A stretch of DNA of 64,000 bases from Chiridota heheva (taxonomy: Eukaryota; Echinodermata; Holothuroidea; Apodida; Chiridotidae). The stretch is taken from positions 680,522 to 744,521 of the forward strand of contig JAIGNY010003802.1 in NCBI GenBank assembly GCA_020152595.1, given 5' to 3'. Under the pieces are notes generated by a model. That model searched no databases, was not told the origin of the DNA, and saw only the letters and a program-made list of their open reading frames with translations. Below are positions 12,170 to 23,140 of the stretch, one piece after another (positions within the stretch are counted from its first letter, which is position 1; every line of letters starts with the position of its first letter). The translations under genes were made by a program, and so were the position numbers.

Positions 12170-12530
12170 TCATGTGGGACAGGGTGGAACTGTATGTAGG
12201 GCAGGGTGGGGTGGAATGTTGGTCAGGATGTGTTGGCATGTTAGACAGAGTTTATTGGCATGTAGAACAGGGTGGGTTGGCATGTGGAACATGATGGGTT
12301 GGCATGTGGAAAAGGGTGGGTTGGCATGTGGAACAGGGTGGATCGACATGTGGGACAGGGCATGTGGCGGGAAGCATCTGGATTTCAGTTGTGATGGCAT
12401 GTGGGTCATGCTAGTGGTGGAATGACATTCAGTATTTGGTATTCGGGTGTGATTGCATGCAGTATAGACATGGGATGACATTTGGGACAGGTTGGGATGG
12501 AAAATGGGACAGTTTGGATTATGCATTATT
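12170..12530 (+). repeat. ~22-bp minisatellite, GGCATGTGGGACAGGGTGGG type
   Basis: Tandem variants of GGCATGTGGAACAGGGTGGG run through this interval. The same unit family recurs at 20180-21690, 40630-40800 and 41405-41870, always inside elements with similar ends. Open frames on either strand here are repeat artefacts. Confidence 0.85.
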
Positions 12531-13813
12531 AGTGGTGAGGGGATTCCTATTGTTTCCAGTGTCCAGTTTGTCATACATCAAACAATATTGTTTTGCATAA
12601 TTTTGCTTTAATGTTATTGTACATGTTTCATGCTGCTTGAATTTGCTTGACACATTAACACACATATATTTTTTTAAATTGAAAGTTGTTTTGCAATCCA
12701 GGCTGTAGTTCTGGGAATGTATAGGAGCTGGGAGGGTACAGGTTGGAAAGGGGATTGAATGGCATTCTCTCATTGACATTGGTAAGTCAGGGCCTCTCCT
12801 TTCTTTGTTGTTAAATTGATATAACTAAAAGAGGTGTTGTAGTTATAAAGACTGCTAGGTTTTACATGTTTTCTGAGTTACTGCATAAGGTAACCTTGAG
12901 CTTTTTTGTCTTAAAATATCTGGGAAACTCAAAGATTTGTTGAAGCTTGTAGTGCAAATGAAAATGTAAGTGCATCTTTCAAAGCTCAAGTAACTTGAAA
13001 TCATCTGCCTCTGTTACCTCATTTCTGTATATACTTCCCTCTAAAAGCTCATTCTCTATACTAGCTTTGAATAGTGGAGCATACTGTCTTTCCGACAGTT
13101 CTAATTAAGGCTTCTGAAAGTGTCTCCAATTTTCCCTGATTTTGCACCCAAGGAGGTAACTTTTTGAATATAACAATTTATCTTGCCATTTTTAAGAGTG
13201 TCATGACAAGATGCAAGAGTTTTAAAATAAGATTAAAAAAATAAAAATCTGAGGTTTTTCCTATGCAGCCTAACACCTATGACCCTTATGATTGCCATTT
13301 CAAGTGTAGCCACGGTACTGTATATAAGTGTATAAAAGAACGAAAGAGTGCCTGCTGCTGTACACTGACCATGCAGTGCATTTAACATCATCAAGAGATT
13401 TATCATGCACATGTTTTTTCTTCTCTTGAATTAGCATTATTAGCCATTTTCCTTCCTTTTACAATCAAACAATTGCACATGCTGCACTGTATTCCATCAG
13501 CAAAATTGACCATTATACCTGCCTTAGAAACAAGTTTATAAACAAGTCTTTAATTTCAGTTTGAATTATATGATATGCAAAATTGTGCATGTATATTATT
13601 TGTTAAGCACCAAATACATGTGGTCAATATTTGTTATTTAATATCTTCAAGTTCATCCAGTGGTTAGTGTTCCAGTAATGAAAAGTTGAGTTGAGAAGGA
13701 CATTACTACTGTACATGTAAAAGTGTTTCAAGAGATGAAATGATGACAAATCTGCAATTAGTTCAATGACGAAGCATCCTTTGTAGGGCTATGGTAAAAC
13801 TAGTGAGATAAAC

Positions 13814-13867
13814 GTCTCACTCAGTATGCCCTACATGCTACACACTACTTGCAATACTGAGTGAGAC
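13814..13867. repeat. perfect 14-bp inverted repeat, 26-nt spacer
   Basis: GTCTCACTCAGTAT at 13814-13827 is exactly complementary to ATACTGAGTGAGAC at 13854-13867. No transposon ends or open frame surround it. It could be a remnant of a foldback element or a hairpin RNA. Nothing further supports a function. Confidence 0.7.
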
Positions 13868-15936
13868 AACTCAACACAAACTTCCATTGGGATTTTCATT
13901 TTGACCTATCATACGATCAACACTTTTAGAAATTATGATGGCAAAATCAATAAAAATAGAACTGACGAGCTACCAATTTGATGACAATTATATTGTAAGC
14001 TTAATGCATACATTTTTATCTCCTTATATACAACAAAAAGGAATGAAATTGAATGATTTTCGTAGCTAATCGTTTACCTTGACAACTTTGTCCGTCTGAC
14101 TCGTGACAGGCGTACAAAAGTAACGCACAGCTCAGGCAAGATTACGCTGGCAAGTGTTAGTTTTCAGATATTCGCACTTACAATCTTCTTTGAGAGACAA
14201 CACATCACCAGCGCGAGAAAAAGTTTATATCGCATATTACGATGGAGGAGCATGTTTGATATTCAAGAAAAGTGGCAAAACGGTAAAAAAATATGTGGGA
14301 AAAGAATTTAGGCCTATACAACTAAAAGAAAGTCTAGCTTAGTCAATAATTGTTTTTCAGGCAGTTATTGAATATTTGTTTTAATAAATTTCATTTCCAT
14401 GTCGTGATGCTCAATACATAAGTGTAGGAGCGGGGAGGGCAGAGGAACGGTGCCTTACACACAAATGAATAAAGTGCCCCTGTTGAAAATGAAAAGTTCA
14501 CCTCAATTACAAGGAGGGGGGTGGCCTTCCTTTCAATTTCCCTCTCAAATCCCGCCTGTGTACATGAACAACAGTAACCGATATGGGTAATATTCTCGTT
14601 TACATCCACCATGTGTTATATGTTACGTATTGTTGTCAGATCTCGTTTATACTTTCAACATCCAAGCTTTGTTATTATTGGTACGCACGCTAATTGTTCG
14701 ATTTAGTGGTGTAGGCCGCGGATTCTTTTGACGCTTGGACGTTCGCAGTGTTTTCAATTAATTAGGTACAGACACTTCAACGCTTTGTACAGTGAACAAT
14801 CGCGGAGAAGGATTAGTGAAATAATTTCTTGTTTTAACCAATTTACAACAGCCGTTAAGGTTTAAAACGTAGGTGCCTATTATGATTAAGTCTTTTTGAG
14901 TATGTTCATGTTATTTTTACAAGGACGAATTTTTTAACTTATAATTACAAAAGGCAACAGCCACAAATTCGTCGCGGAAAGGCTTATTTTAGGCCGTGCG
15001 TCGTCAATATTCGGTTACGCTATTATGTGAGCAATGTAAACGTTTTCCACGTTATAAAGTATACACAGCCTTCTGTCTGTGTACAGCCGATGCATATGGC
15101 TACAGTACACAGTCATATGTTATCTGACTATGGTAAAACATGCAAAATTACTATTTAACTAATGTGAAATACTGGTGTGGTGCAAAGTGGAAATGGTACT
15201 GATATTTCTGTGTGAGAATGAATTTATAATTTTGAATTTCTAGGTACTTTACAATATCCTTTCTCATTATGTATCCGTATTGTTATATGAATTGTTAACA
15301 ATTTGAAAGACAAATGGACTTAATCAAAACCATCAATCTTTACAAGTGTAACGGTCTAGAACCTTGAATACATGTCAAGTGTAATGACTGTCAAGTTGTT
15401 GTTTTGTTCAGTTTACTTTTCTCTAAACTCATCAGGTCATACCGTATGTACAGGATGACATATTGGAATATTTGTAATGATAAAATTGGTGGTTTAAACT
15501 GGAAATCATTATTCTTACTTCCTCAGCTGGGACAAGAAAGTAAAAACTTGCAAACTGTAGCTGTTTTGAATATAAAAGATCACCAAGATCTATTTAGAAT
15601 TTGCTCAATTTCAGACACTTAACACAGTAAAATAATTCATTATATATGCTTATGGACAAACTGTAAGATCAGTCAAGGTAATGTCAGTCATGCTATTTTA
15701 GTTACCATTCTATTAGATGGTTGAGTATTTGCAACTAATCTCCGCATGTATCACTAAAGGGTCTCTTACCATTCTTTTTGGGCTTAATTTTGTAATCCAC
15801 ATGCAGTTTGAAGAGAATTTTCAAGTGAAGATGATACATTTTCAATTTCTTGTTGTTGTTGTAACGTCCATCATGCCGCCATTTTGCCTGGCCCTCTCAG
15901 TCATACCCCAAAGCATACATTCTTTGTTTGTTACAT

Positions 15937-15969
15937 CATGGAGCTATTAACTCAGATAATAGCTCCATG
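15937..15969. repeat. perfect 13-bp inverted repeat, 7-nt loop
   Basis: CATGGAGCTATTA and TAATAGCTCCATG are exact complements around the loop ACTCAGA. The complementarity extends imperfectly outward (GTTAC left, GTAAC right, then TTTGT/ACAAA), giving about 20 paired bases. This is most likely the centre of a small palindromic element. Confidence 0.7.
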
Positions 15970-16139
15970 GTAACATCAACAAAGCAAACCAAACCTGTCA
16001 TCAGATACCTTCTAACCCAAGTATGAAATAACTAGAACATTATGGACTAAAATTACTTAGGTGGGAAATAAGAGGATGTTATGTCAGTAATTTCTGCTCA
16101 AAATGTAACGTCAGTCATTGGGAATTGCCCATGTAAAGC

Positions 16140-17630
16140 TTTCAGTGAATATCTAGTTTATTTAAAAAAGTGTTTTGAGTCGTTGCACATACCATTTCTT
16201 TAGGGAGACCATTCCATACATTTCCTACCCTGTATGAGAAGAACTTTTGGTGAAGGGTGGAATTACATGTTGTTTTTTAAAGCTTATAAAGATGGCCATG
16301 AGTTACTGAATTTTATAGCTAAAAGGGAAGATTTGCAACATTATCAATTCAATTATCAATTCAATGGGTGTAGTTATAATGTATGTCTCAATCATATCAC
16401 CACTGTTTTGCCTGTACACAAGAGATCTCTTGAGATGGTAGTCCCAAGCTTTTTTAGCCTCTCCTCATAGTCTAGATCTTTGATGAACGGTATAAGTTTG
16501 GTTGTTCTCCTCTGTGCTGCCTGGAGCTTCTTAATCTACTTCTCAAATTGTGGATAAACAATAGCATTGCAGTGCTCTAGATGGGGTCTCACAAGTGTCT
16601 TGTGCAAGATAATGAGGGTTTCCTGTGTGGGTGTTTCAAATGATGTGCAGATAATGCCCTTTTCTCTTTGTGGATGTCAAACTTCAGCTTATCATCAACC
16701 AGGACTCCCTACAGTAGGTCTTTCTCCTCAGATACTGCTTCAAGGACGACATTATCCATCTGGTATAAATCAAGTTGTTGGTTCTTTCAGCCCAAGTGCA
16801 TGACTTTGCATTTACCAGCATTGAAGGACATCTGCCACACTCTTGCCTACTCTTGGAAACTTTGTAAGTCATTATTGAGGTCATCGTAGTTCTCTGGTGG
16901 GTAACCTAGCATCATCAGCGAATAACTGTATATAGCAGTGAACAACTTCAGGCATATCATTAATGAAAAGGGTGAAGAGTGATGATCCTATGACACTGGG
17001 GTACTCCAGATAGTACTTCCTTCCAAGTTGACAATTCCCCATTTATTACCCCTCTCTGTCTTCTTCCTATCAGAAAGTCCTTGAACGAACCCAGGATGTT
17101 ACCACCAATATCGTAGCCTGTTATCTTTCCCAACAGTTGTACATGCGGAACACTATTATCAGGCTTTGGAAAAGTTGAGATAAATGACATCCAGGCACTG
17201 GCCTTTATCAGTTATATAAGTTACACACAATCTCCCTGGATTGAAACCATGCTGGCATGATGTAGGGAATTGATTGTCGTGTATGTGTTTCATTACATGG
17301 TCCCTGATGATAGCCTCCGTTAGCTAACATACCACACTGGTTAAGCTGACCGGCCTGTAATTGATTACATGGTCCCTGATGATAGCCTCCAATAGCTTAC
17401 ACACCACACTGGTTAAGCTGACCAGCCTGTAATTGGACCTATCAGACTTCTTGCTTTTCTTGAAGATTGGGTGACTTTGAGGAAGTTTTTGCTCATCCAA
17501 TGACTTCTGCCTAATTATTGAAAGAGAATTACCAATGACTGGGCTCAGTTCCTTTAATATAAGGATTGTATCAGACTTTGCATCTCCTTTAACCTCTTTT
17601 GACCAAATGTTTTTCAAAAAGTACTTTTTA
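16140..17630 (-). mobile_element. CR1-like LINE, decayed, minus strand
   Basis: Read on the minus strand, the order is NYRPVSLTSVVCKLLEAIIRDH near 17330-17440, WKEVLSGVPQ (motif B) near 16995-17025, and an RRTTKLIPFIKDL-type thumb region near 16480-16530. Next come SYRVGNVWNGLP near 16200-16240 and a C-terminus ending around 16145. Stops and frameshifts break it throughout, and the RT catalytic block is not recognisable between the fragments. A local ~72-bp tandem duplication (17294-17361 and 17366-17433) repeats the NYRPVSLTSVVC segment. It is a pseudogene of a different lineage from the element at 17862-22860, closer to that at 8280-9995. Confidence 0.9.
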
Positions 17631-17861
17631 TTTTACATAATGATGCATACAAGCAACACTTATAAGTTCTACATTGAGTCAGTGTAAACGTTTTCCATAT
17701 TATATTCTCCTGTGCCAAGCGATAAAGTTTTGTCTTTGATTTGGAATTACAGATGGAAAACAACAATCCAACAAAAAAAAAACAAGATAAAAAGTTTGAT
17801 GTATACACGTGTCAGAAATTTTGTTTCACAATGCTCAAAATAAAATCTGTCAAATCATTCT

Positions 17862-19606
17862 AATTATTATTATTATTAAGTTATGTTTATATAGCACTTA
17901 CTCTAGAAGAAAGCTCTAACAAGAGCATGAAAAAATGAAAAGTTTATTACTTACCAATACATAAAAAAAAAAAAATGATTCAACACCTAAAACTCCCATA
18001 ATACAGTAGGTAAAAGCTAAAATATCAATAGTATACGAATAAAAGAAATAATTAAGTTTTAAACGTTTAGACCAGATACATGAATAAGATAAAACAGTTA
18101 AAAAAAAAGCGATAAAAACTACCAATCTTAAACACAAAACACTAAGAGAATTAAAAAAGTTATCAAACAATTAAAATGCATCAAAAAGTGAAACCTGGAG
18201 TGAAAAAAATTGATTGTGTTTAAAAAGTTAAAATAAGTTACTAAAATACTGTTTAAAAAAATGCATTTTTAAATCACATTTGAAATAACTAAGTGATGGA
18301 GCATTTCTTATACATAAAGGGAGGGTATTCCATTCCTTGGGGGCAAAAACTTCAAAAGAGCGATCGCCAGTTTTACTGATAGTTTTGGGAACCTGGAGAA
18401 GATTTTGATTGGAGGATCTAAGAGAGCTTACTGGTTTGTATGGTTGAATGAGTTCAATTAAATACTTTGGAGCGGTGCCTTGTAAACAATTAAAACAAAA
18501 AACTAAAACTTTAAAACGCACACAGCGTTCTATGGGCAACCAGTGAAGTGTAAAAGGAATAGGTTTAATGTGGTCTCTAAAGCTACAGTAGTTCTCATGA
18601 TTAATCTGACACCAGCATTCTGAACAACCTGTAGACGATGAATTAATGACTTATTTACACCAATTAAAAGACTTAGCGTAATCAATCCTAGAAATTACAC
18701 GAGCCTGTATAAGAGTCCTAGTTGTATCAATATCTAAGAAGTGACGGATTTGAGCAACAGAACGCAAATTATACATAGCACTTTGACATTTAGCAGTAAT
18801 GAAATTATGCATGGACATTTGTGAATCAAAAACAGTGCCAAGGTTTTTTACTTTCGATGAGTTTTTTACTGTTACTCCATCAACATTTAATGATAAAGAT
18901 GGCAGTTGTGTCAGGGAAAGTATACTGCCAGTCAAAAGAAATTCGGTTTTATCATCATTGAGTTTTAGAAAGTTAGTAAGCATCCACTTCTTGATGTTTT
19001 TTAAACAGTTTTTCAGACAATTAACTTGATCAGCAATATCTGAATTATCAAAAGAAATGTAAAGTTGAGTGTTATCAGCATAGAAATGATATCCCATGGA
19101 ATAGCGCTTTATGATGTCAGCAAGGGGTGCAGTGTACAAGGTAAACGACAGAGGACCTAATACGGACCTAATGTGGAACACCGATGTCTAAAATTAATGC
19201 TTCCGAGTCGAGACCATTAACTGTGACACATTGAGATCTGTTCTCTAAGTAGGATTTTAGCCAGAGAAATGCACTGTTCTTGATCCCAAAACAAGTCGAC
19301 AGGCGGTTTAAAAGAATACTATGATCCAAAGTATCAAATGCAGCGCTAAGGTCTAATAAGACGAGGGCCGCCATTTTCTTCTTGTGCATAGCCACTAAGA
19401 TGTCATTATGCACCCTAAGGAGAGCAGTTTCTGTAGAATGGAAGCGACAGTAAGCTGACTGAAACCCTTCAGCAAGACTATGATCTGAGATGTATTTGTT
19501 AAGTTGTAAAGCCACCAATTTTATGCAGAGTGTAGATATGAAGCTTAAATTGGACACTGGGCGATAATTTTTGTATACATCTTGATTTAAATCTGATTTT
19601 TTGGTT
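17862..19606 (-). mobile_element. CR1/L2-like LINE, 3' half (RT core to tail), minus strand
   Basis: The minus-strand tail is (TAA)n at 17862-17878, just after GTGCTATATAAAC. The C-terminal domain (FKCDLKMHFF end) lies at 18228-18539. The RT core covers 18651-19181 and 19168-19600 in two frames. Visible motifs are KKSDLNQD and NYRPVSNLSF near 19530-19600, FHSTETALLRVHND near 19400-19440, LLDLSAAFDTLDHS (motif A) near 19320-19365 and a catalytic box at 19071-19082. That box reads YADN, so the second catalytic aspartate is lost. The coding sequence stops abruptly at 19606 and resumes at 21781 on the other side of an insertion. Confidence 0.93.
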
Positions 19607-19608
19607 TG

Positions 19609-19722
19609 CATGCGAAGCATCCATGCGAAGCATCCATGCGAAGCATCCATGCGAAGCATCCATGCGAAGCATCCATGCGAAGCATCCATGCGAAGCATCC
19701 ACGCGAAGCATCCATGCGAAGA
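19609..19722 (+). repeat. 13-bp minisatellite with GCGAAGC mini-hairpin units
   Basis: GCGAAGC occurs at exact 13-bp spacing from 19612 (19612, 19625, 19638, 19651, 19664, 19677, 19690, 19703), with a ninth degenerate copy GCGAAGA at 19716. The unit ATGCGAAGCATCC contains the self-complementary ATGC-GAA-GCAT. The array starts the insertion described at 19603. Confidence 0.95.
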
Positions 19723-20035
19723 ATTAATGCGAACCTATGTAATGGCGATTACGTCCGTCGGGCCGTCCGGCCGTCCACAGATTTATCCTGAAATTTCCTC
19801 AAAAGTGTTAATTTTTTTGAGAATTCCTCAGATTTTCCTTAACAAAATGTTAAAGTTTTTCAGAGGTACTTATGCTAGGATTAAAGACTAGTTCCTTAAA
19901 AAGTCTACAATACATTTGATATTTTCTTAGATAACTGTAAAATGATATAATTTTCCAATATTCTTCAGAGATCCTCAAGTCTCTCTTGTAGCACTTGAGA
20001 TTTGAAATCCTTAAGATTCTTCAAAATATTTGGGC

Positions 20036-20720
20036 ACCAAACACTTATATCAGGCATGATTTTTTAAACTCCACCTTCATTATTGTGCTCATTTGCATAA
20101 AGTTACTACAGTATATGACCTGACCAGACTTTTTTATATAGCATGCTTAGTCAGGGAGTGTGACAAGATGTGATTGCATATAAACATAGGGAGGGATGCC
20201 ATGTGGGACATGGATGGGGGCCATGAGGGACATATGATATAATATTTACCATGTTGTATACACCAAGGGCTATATCAGGCATAATTATTTGACTCCACCC
20301 TTTTTTCTTATTCAACAACTCATTTGCATATAAGTTATTTTATGAACTGACACTTTAGTACATAGTATGCTCAATCAGGGACTGTGATAGCTAGGATGAG
20401 AGTTCTTATGGAGCTTATGGGACGTCATGTGAGACATAGGGTGGGATGACATGTGGGATGCCATGTGGAAAATGGGGTGGGATACCATGTGGAACAGTGG
20501 AATGCCATGTAGGATACGTGGTGGAATGCCATGCAGGACATAGGGTGGATTGCCATGGGATGGAATGTCATGGGATGATATGGGATGTCATGTGGGACAT
20601 GGCGTCCCATCCCATTTTAACAAGTCATTTGCATATAAGTTATTATATGAACTGACACTTTCATACATAGTATGCTCAATCAGTGACTGTGATAGCTAGG
20701 ATGAGACTTCTTATGGAGCC
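20036..20720 (+). repeat. higher-order units (AT-rich core plus minisatellite) in element a
   Basis: A segment with ATATCAGGCATRATTWTTT, then CATTTGCATATAAGTTATT and GACACTTT, then GTATGCTCAATCAGGGA and ATGAG occurs near 20050-20175 and 20283-20410. It occurs in shortened form at 20620-20715. Each copy is followed by its own block of GGGACATAGGGTGGGATG minisatellite, so core and minisatellite were duplicated together. Confidence 0.8.
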
Positions 20721-21690
20721 TATGGGATGTCATGTGGGACATGGGGTGGGATGTCATGTGGGACATGGGGTGGGATGTCATGTGGGACATGGGGTGGGAT
20801 GTCATGTGGGACATGGGGTGGGATGCCATGTGGAACAGGGTAGAATGCCATGTGGAACAGGGTAGAATGCCATGTGGGACACCGTGGGATGCCACGAGTA
20901 ACACAGAGTGTGACATAGGTTGTGATGCCATGTGTGACATAAGGTAGGATGCCATGTGTGACACAAGGTAGGATGCCATGTGTGACATAGGGTAGGAGGC
21001 TATGTGGGACATAGGGTGGGAGGCCATGGGAACATGGGATGTGATGCCATGTGGTACATAAAGTAGGATGTCATTGGGACATTGGGAGGGATACCATGTG
21101 GAACATATGGTGGGATGCCATGTGGGACATCAGGTGGGAAGCTACTGGTGCAGGACACAGGGAGGGATGCCATGTGGGACATAGGGAGGGATGTCATGTG
21201 GTACATATGGTTGGATTAATGTGGGACACACATGTAGGATGGGATCCATGTGGGTCATAGCATGGGATGCCATGTGGGACATATGGTGGAATGCCATGTG
21301 GGACATATGGTGGAATATGCCATGTGAGACACTGTGTGGTGGAATGCCATGTGGGAGATATGGTGGAATGCCCTGTGGGACATATAATGGAATGCCATGT
21401 GGGACATGGGATGCCATGTGGGAGATATGGTAGAATGCCATGTGGGACATGGGATGGGACGTCGTGTGGGACATGGGGTAGGATGCCATGTGGGACATGG
21501 AGTGGGATGCCATGTGGGACATGGGGTGGGATGCCGTGTGGGACATGGGGTGGGATGCCATGTGGGACATAGGGTGGGATGCCACGTGGGACATGGGGTG
21601 GGATGCCATGTGGGACATGGGGTGGGATGCCATGTGGGGCATGGGGTGGGATGCCACGTGGGACATAGGATGCCATGTGGGACTTAAGTG
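20180..21690 (+). repeat. 24-bp minisatellite, GGGATGCCATGTGGGACATGGGGT type
   Basis: The unit is clearest at 20725-20830 and 21480-21660, where 24-bp copies are nearly identical. Other parts are variant. It is interrupted at 20220-20400 and 20605-20715 by the AT-rich core units. The array has long open frames on both strands because 24 is a multiple of three; these are not genes. Confidence 0.9.
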
Positions 21691-21780
21691 TGAGATGCCT
21701 TTTTTATAATTGGCCGGATTATATAATATGGGTGTCAATTTGCATGGGCATGCGAACCATGACGGTATTTACCGTTCTAG

Positions 21781-22860
21781 TTAAGCAATGGTTTAACAAT
21801 GGCTTCCTTCATTGCAGCAGGCACAGTATCGCTCTGTAGAGATAAGTTGACTATTTTAGTAATAGCTGAAAGTAACTCAGAACTGCATAACTTAACCATT
21901 TTAGTAAGAAGTGGATCACTCTTACAATATGCTGTAGATGAATTGGTAACAAGTTTCGGTATCTCTTCTTCCGACGCAGTTGCAAACGCGTGGAATCTAG
22001 CGGTATCACTGCAAGCTGGTTCAACTTGAAAATCCTTCATGGTTTCTTTCGCTAAATTCTTCTTAATACTGACATGTATTTTCGTGATTTTGTTCTTGAA
22101 GAATTCAGCAAAATTGGTAGGTCGAGTTTCAGGTTTAGTGTCGGATGGATAAATAGGTTCCGCTTTTCCAACAAAAAGAGATTTCGCTGTACTGAACAAT
22201 TTCTTTTTGTCCGATTTTGACTCAATGATGCTTCTCTTATAGTATTTTGTTTTAGCATTGTTACAGAGACTGATTACATACTTTGTCTAATTTTTGACCG
22301 CTTGACGATCAGTAACAGTACCGGATTTATTCGCTTTGCGTTCCAGTTTTCTTCGTAGAACTTTTGCTTTCCGTATTTCTGGTTTATACCAGGCAGTATC
22401 AGGGCATACAGTTACCACTTTTATAGCCAATGGGGCATGTTTCTCCAGAACGGAAGATAAGACAGAATTATATTGATCAAATGCACCCACAACAGTCTCT
22501 GGTACATTTCCATCCAATGCAGGAATGTCTTGCTTAAAAGAATCAATGTCAATTGCTCATAAATTACGGGAAGTTACTGTCAATTTAATTCTTTCAGGCT
22601 TCTTAATATTAATCGACATATTGATGAAATGATGATCGGAGATATATGAAGGTGTAACTAACGTTGCCACATTCATTCCTGTTAAGCCAGTTCTAGTGAT
22701 GACAGTTTCCAGGCAATGACCAGAATCATGAGTAGGCTCAGATATAAGAGATTGTAAATTTAGAGGCATGATAAGGTTTTCAAATTTCATAGTGTCTGGA
22801 GAAAGTTTATGCTTTAAATTATGCCCGCCCAACAGGATGTGCTCATACAAGCTGTGCGCA
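21781..22860 (-). mobile_element. CR1/L2-like LINE, 5' half (endonuclease end to RT N-terminus), minus strand
   Basis: On the minus strand this runs from the C-terminal end of the endonuclease domain (ISDHHFINMSI near 22610-22645, with the SDH motif) through the linker (AWYKPEIRKAKVLRRKLERK near 22330-22395). It ends in the block before the RT fingers (FAEFFKNKITKIH near 22075-22120, VKPLLN at 21780-21800). That block is exactly the region that precedes KKSDLNQDVYKNYRPVSN at 19530-19600, so both pieces belong to one element. A TAG stop at about 22287 interrupts the linker. The element is 5' truncated near 22860, within the endonuclease. Confidence 0.92.
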
Positions 22861-23140
22861 TCACTTTTTTCAACTTACTGTATGTGGAATTTGATTTCTC
22901 TTACCAATTTTTTTTCATGCAAATTATATTTCCATACACTGCTATTGCACATTTAAGCTGATTACACAGGCAAGGGATCTTTTTAAAAACAAAAAAGAAT
23001 TCCAAATTATATTTCATATTCTATTTCACTATAGTTACTTTTTCTTCAAAAAAAGAAAGTGGGGAAGTAAGCTTTATATCATGCGGGCCCACTGTTGTGA
23101 AATTATCTACATTTACCCTTTGAAATTGTAGACAATACCT

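Larger units (their letters stand above)
10805..12566 (+). mobile_element. Helitron-like non-autonomous element 'c' with minisatellite
   Basis: The proposed left end is a hairpin at 10808-10838: TAGCT, ACTATTC, loop AAA, GAATAGT, AGCTA, with two unpaired bases on each side. It is followed by TACTACTGTCGGCGTCGG. The proposed right end is GAGGGGATTCC near 12536 followed by GTCCAG and then TTTG. The same order (5' hairpin with AAA loop, a CCGTC-rich stretch, AT-rich core, minisatellite, GAGGGGATT and a pyrimidine-purine-G end before TT) is seen at 40149-41923. There is no coding capacity. The Helitron/Helentron-derived label rests on this architecture and on the insertion footprints of its relatives; the left boundary is uncertain. 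Confidence 0.55.
12567..16130. other. intergenic region, no gene recognised
   Basis: Several short open frames exist (for example 14154-14342 and 15404-15622), but none has recognisable domains or supporting splice or codon signals. Two perfect hairpins are listed separately. A 41-bp segment at 15089-15129 matches 29736-29776 in inverse orientation. Confidence 0.5.
19603..21780 (+). mobile_element. minisatellite-bearing Helitron-like insertion 'a' inside a LINE
   Basis: This 2.2-kb segment separates two halves of one LINE reading frame. Its right end is ACGGTA, TT, TACCGT (a 6-bp stem) followed by TCTAG and then TT of the host sequence. A short hairpin just before CTRR is the classical Helitron 3' signature. 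The left end starts near GGTTTGCATGCGAAGC with TT on the host side, so a TT is found on both sides where the restored LINE needs only one. The interior holds a 13-bp hairpin minisatellite, a GTCCGTCGGGCCGTCC stretch, an AT-rich core duplicated two to three times, and a long 24-bp minisatellite. There is no coding capacity. The left boundary is uncertain by about 5 bp, and the Helentron-type assignment is inference. Confidence 0.7.

Noticed and set aside
14154..14342. Possible small gene (62 codons, MLVFRYSHLQ start)
   Set aside because: No recognisable domain, no splice or conservation evidence, and length within chance expectation for AT-rich DNA.
19601..19891. Plus-strand frame with HAKHPCEASMRSI repeats
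   Set aside because: Translation of the 13-bp minisatellite, which reads through several frames; no protein.
20683..21738. Overlapping open frames on both strands with MSHMASHP, GCHVGHGV or VPHGIPPH repeats
   Set aside because: The array unit is 24 bp, a multiple of three, so any frame lacking a stop in one unit stays open. Homology is to the DNA repeat only.
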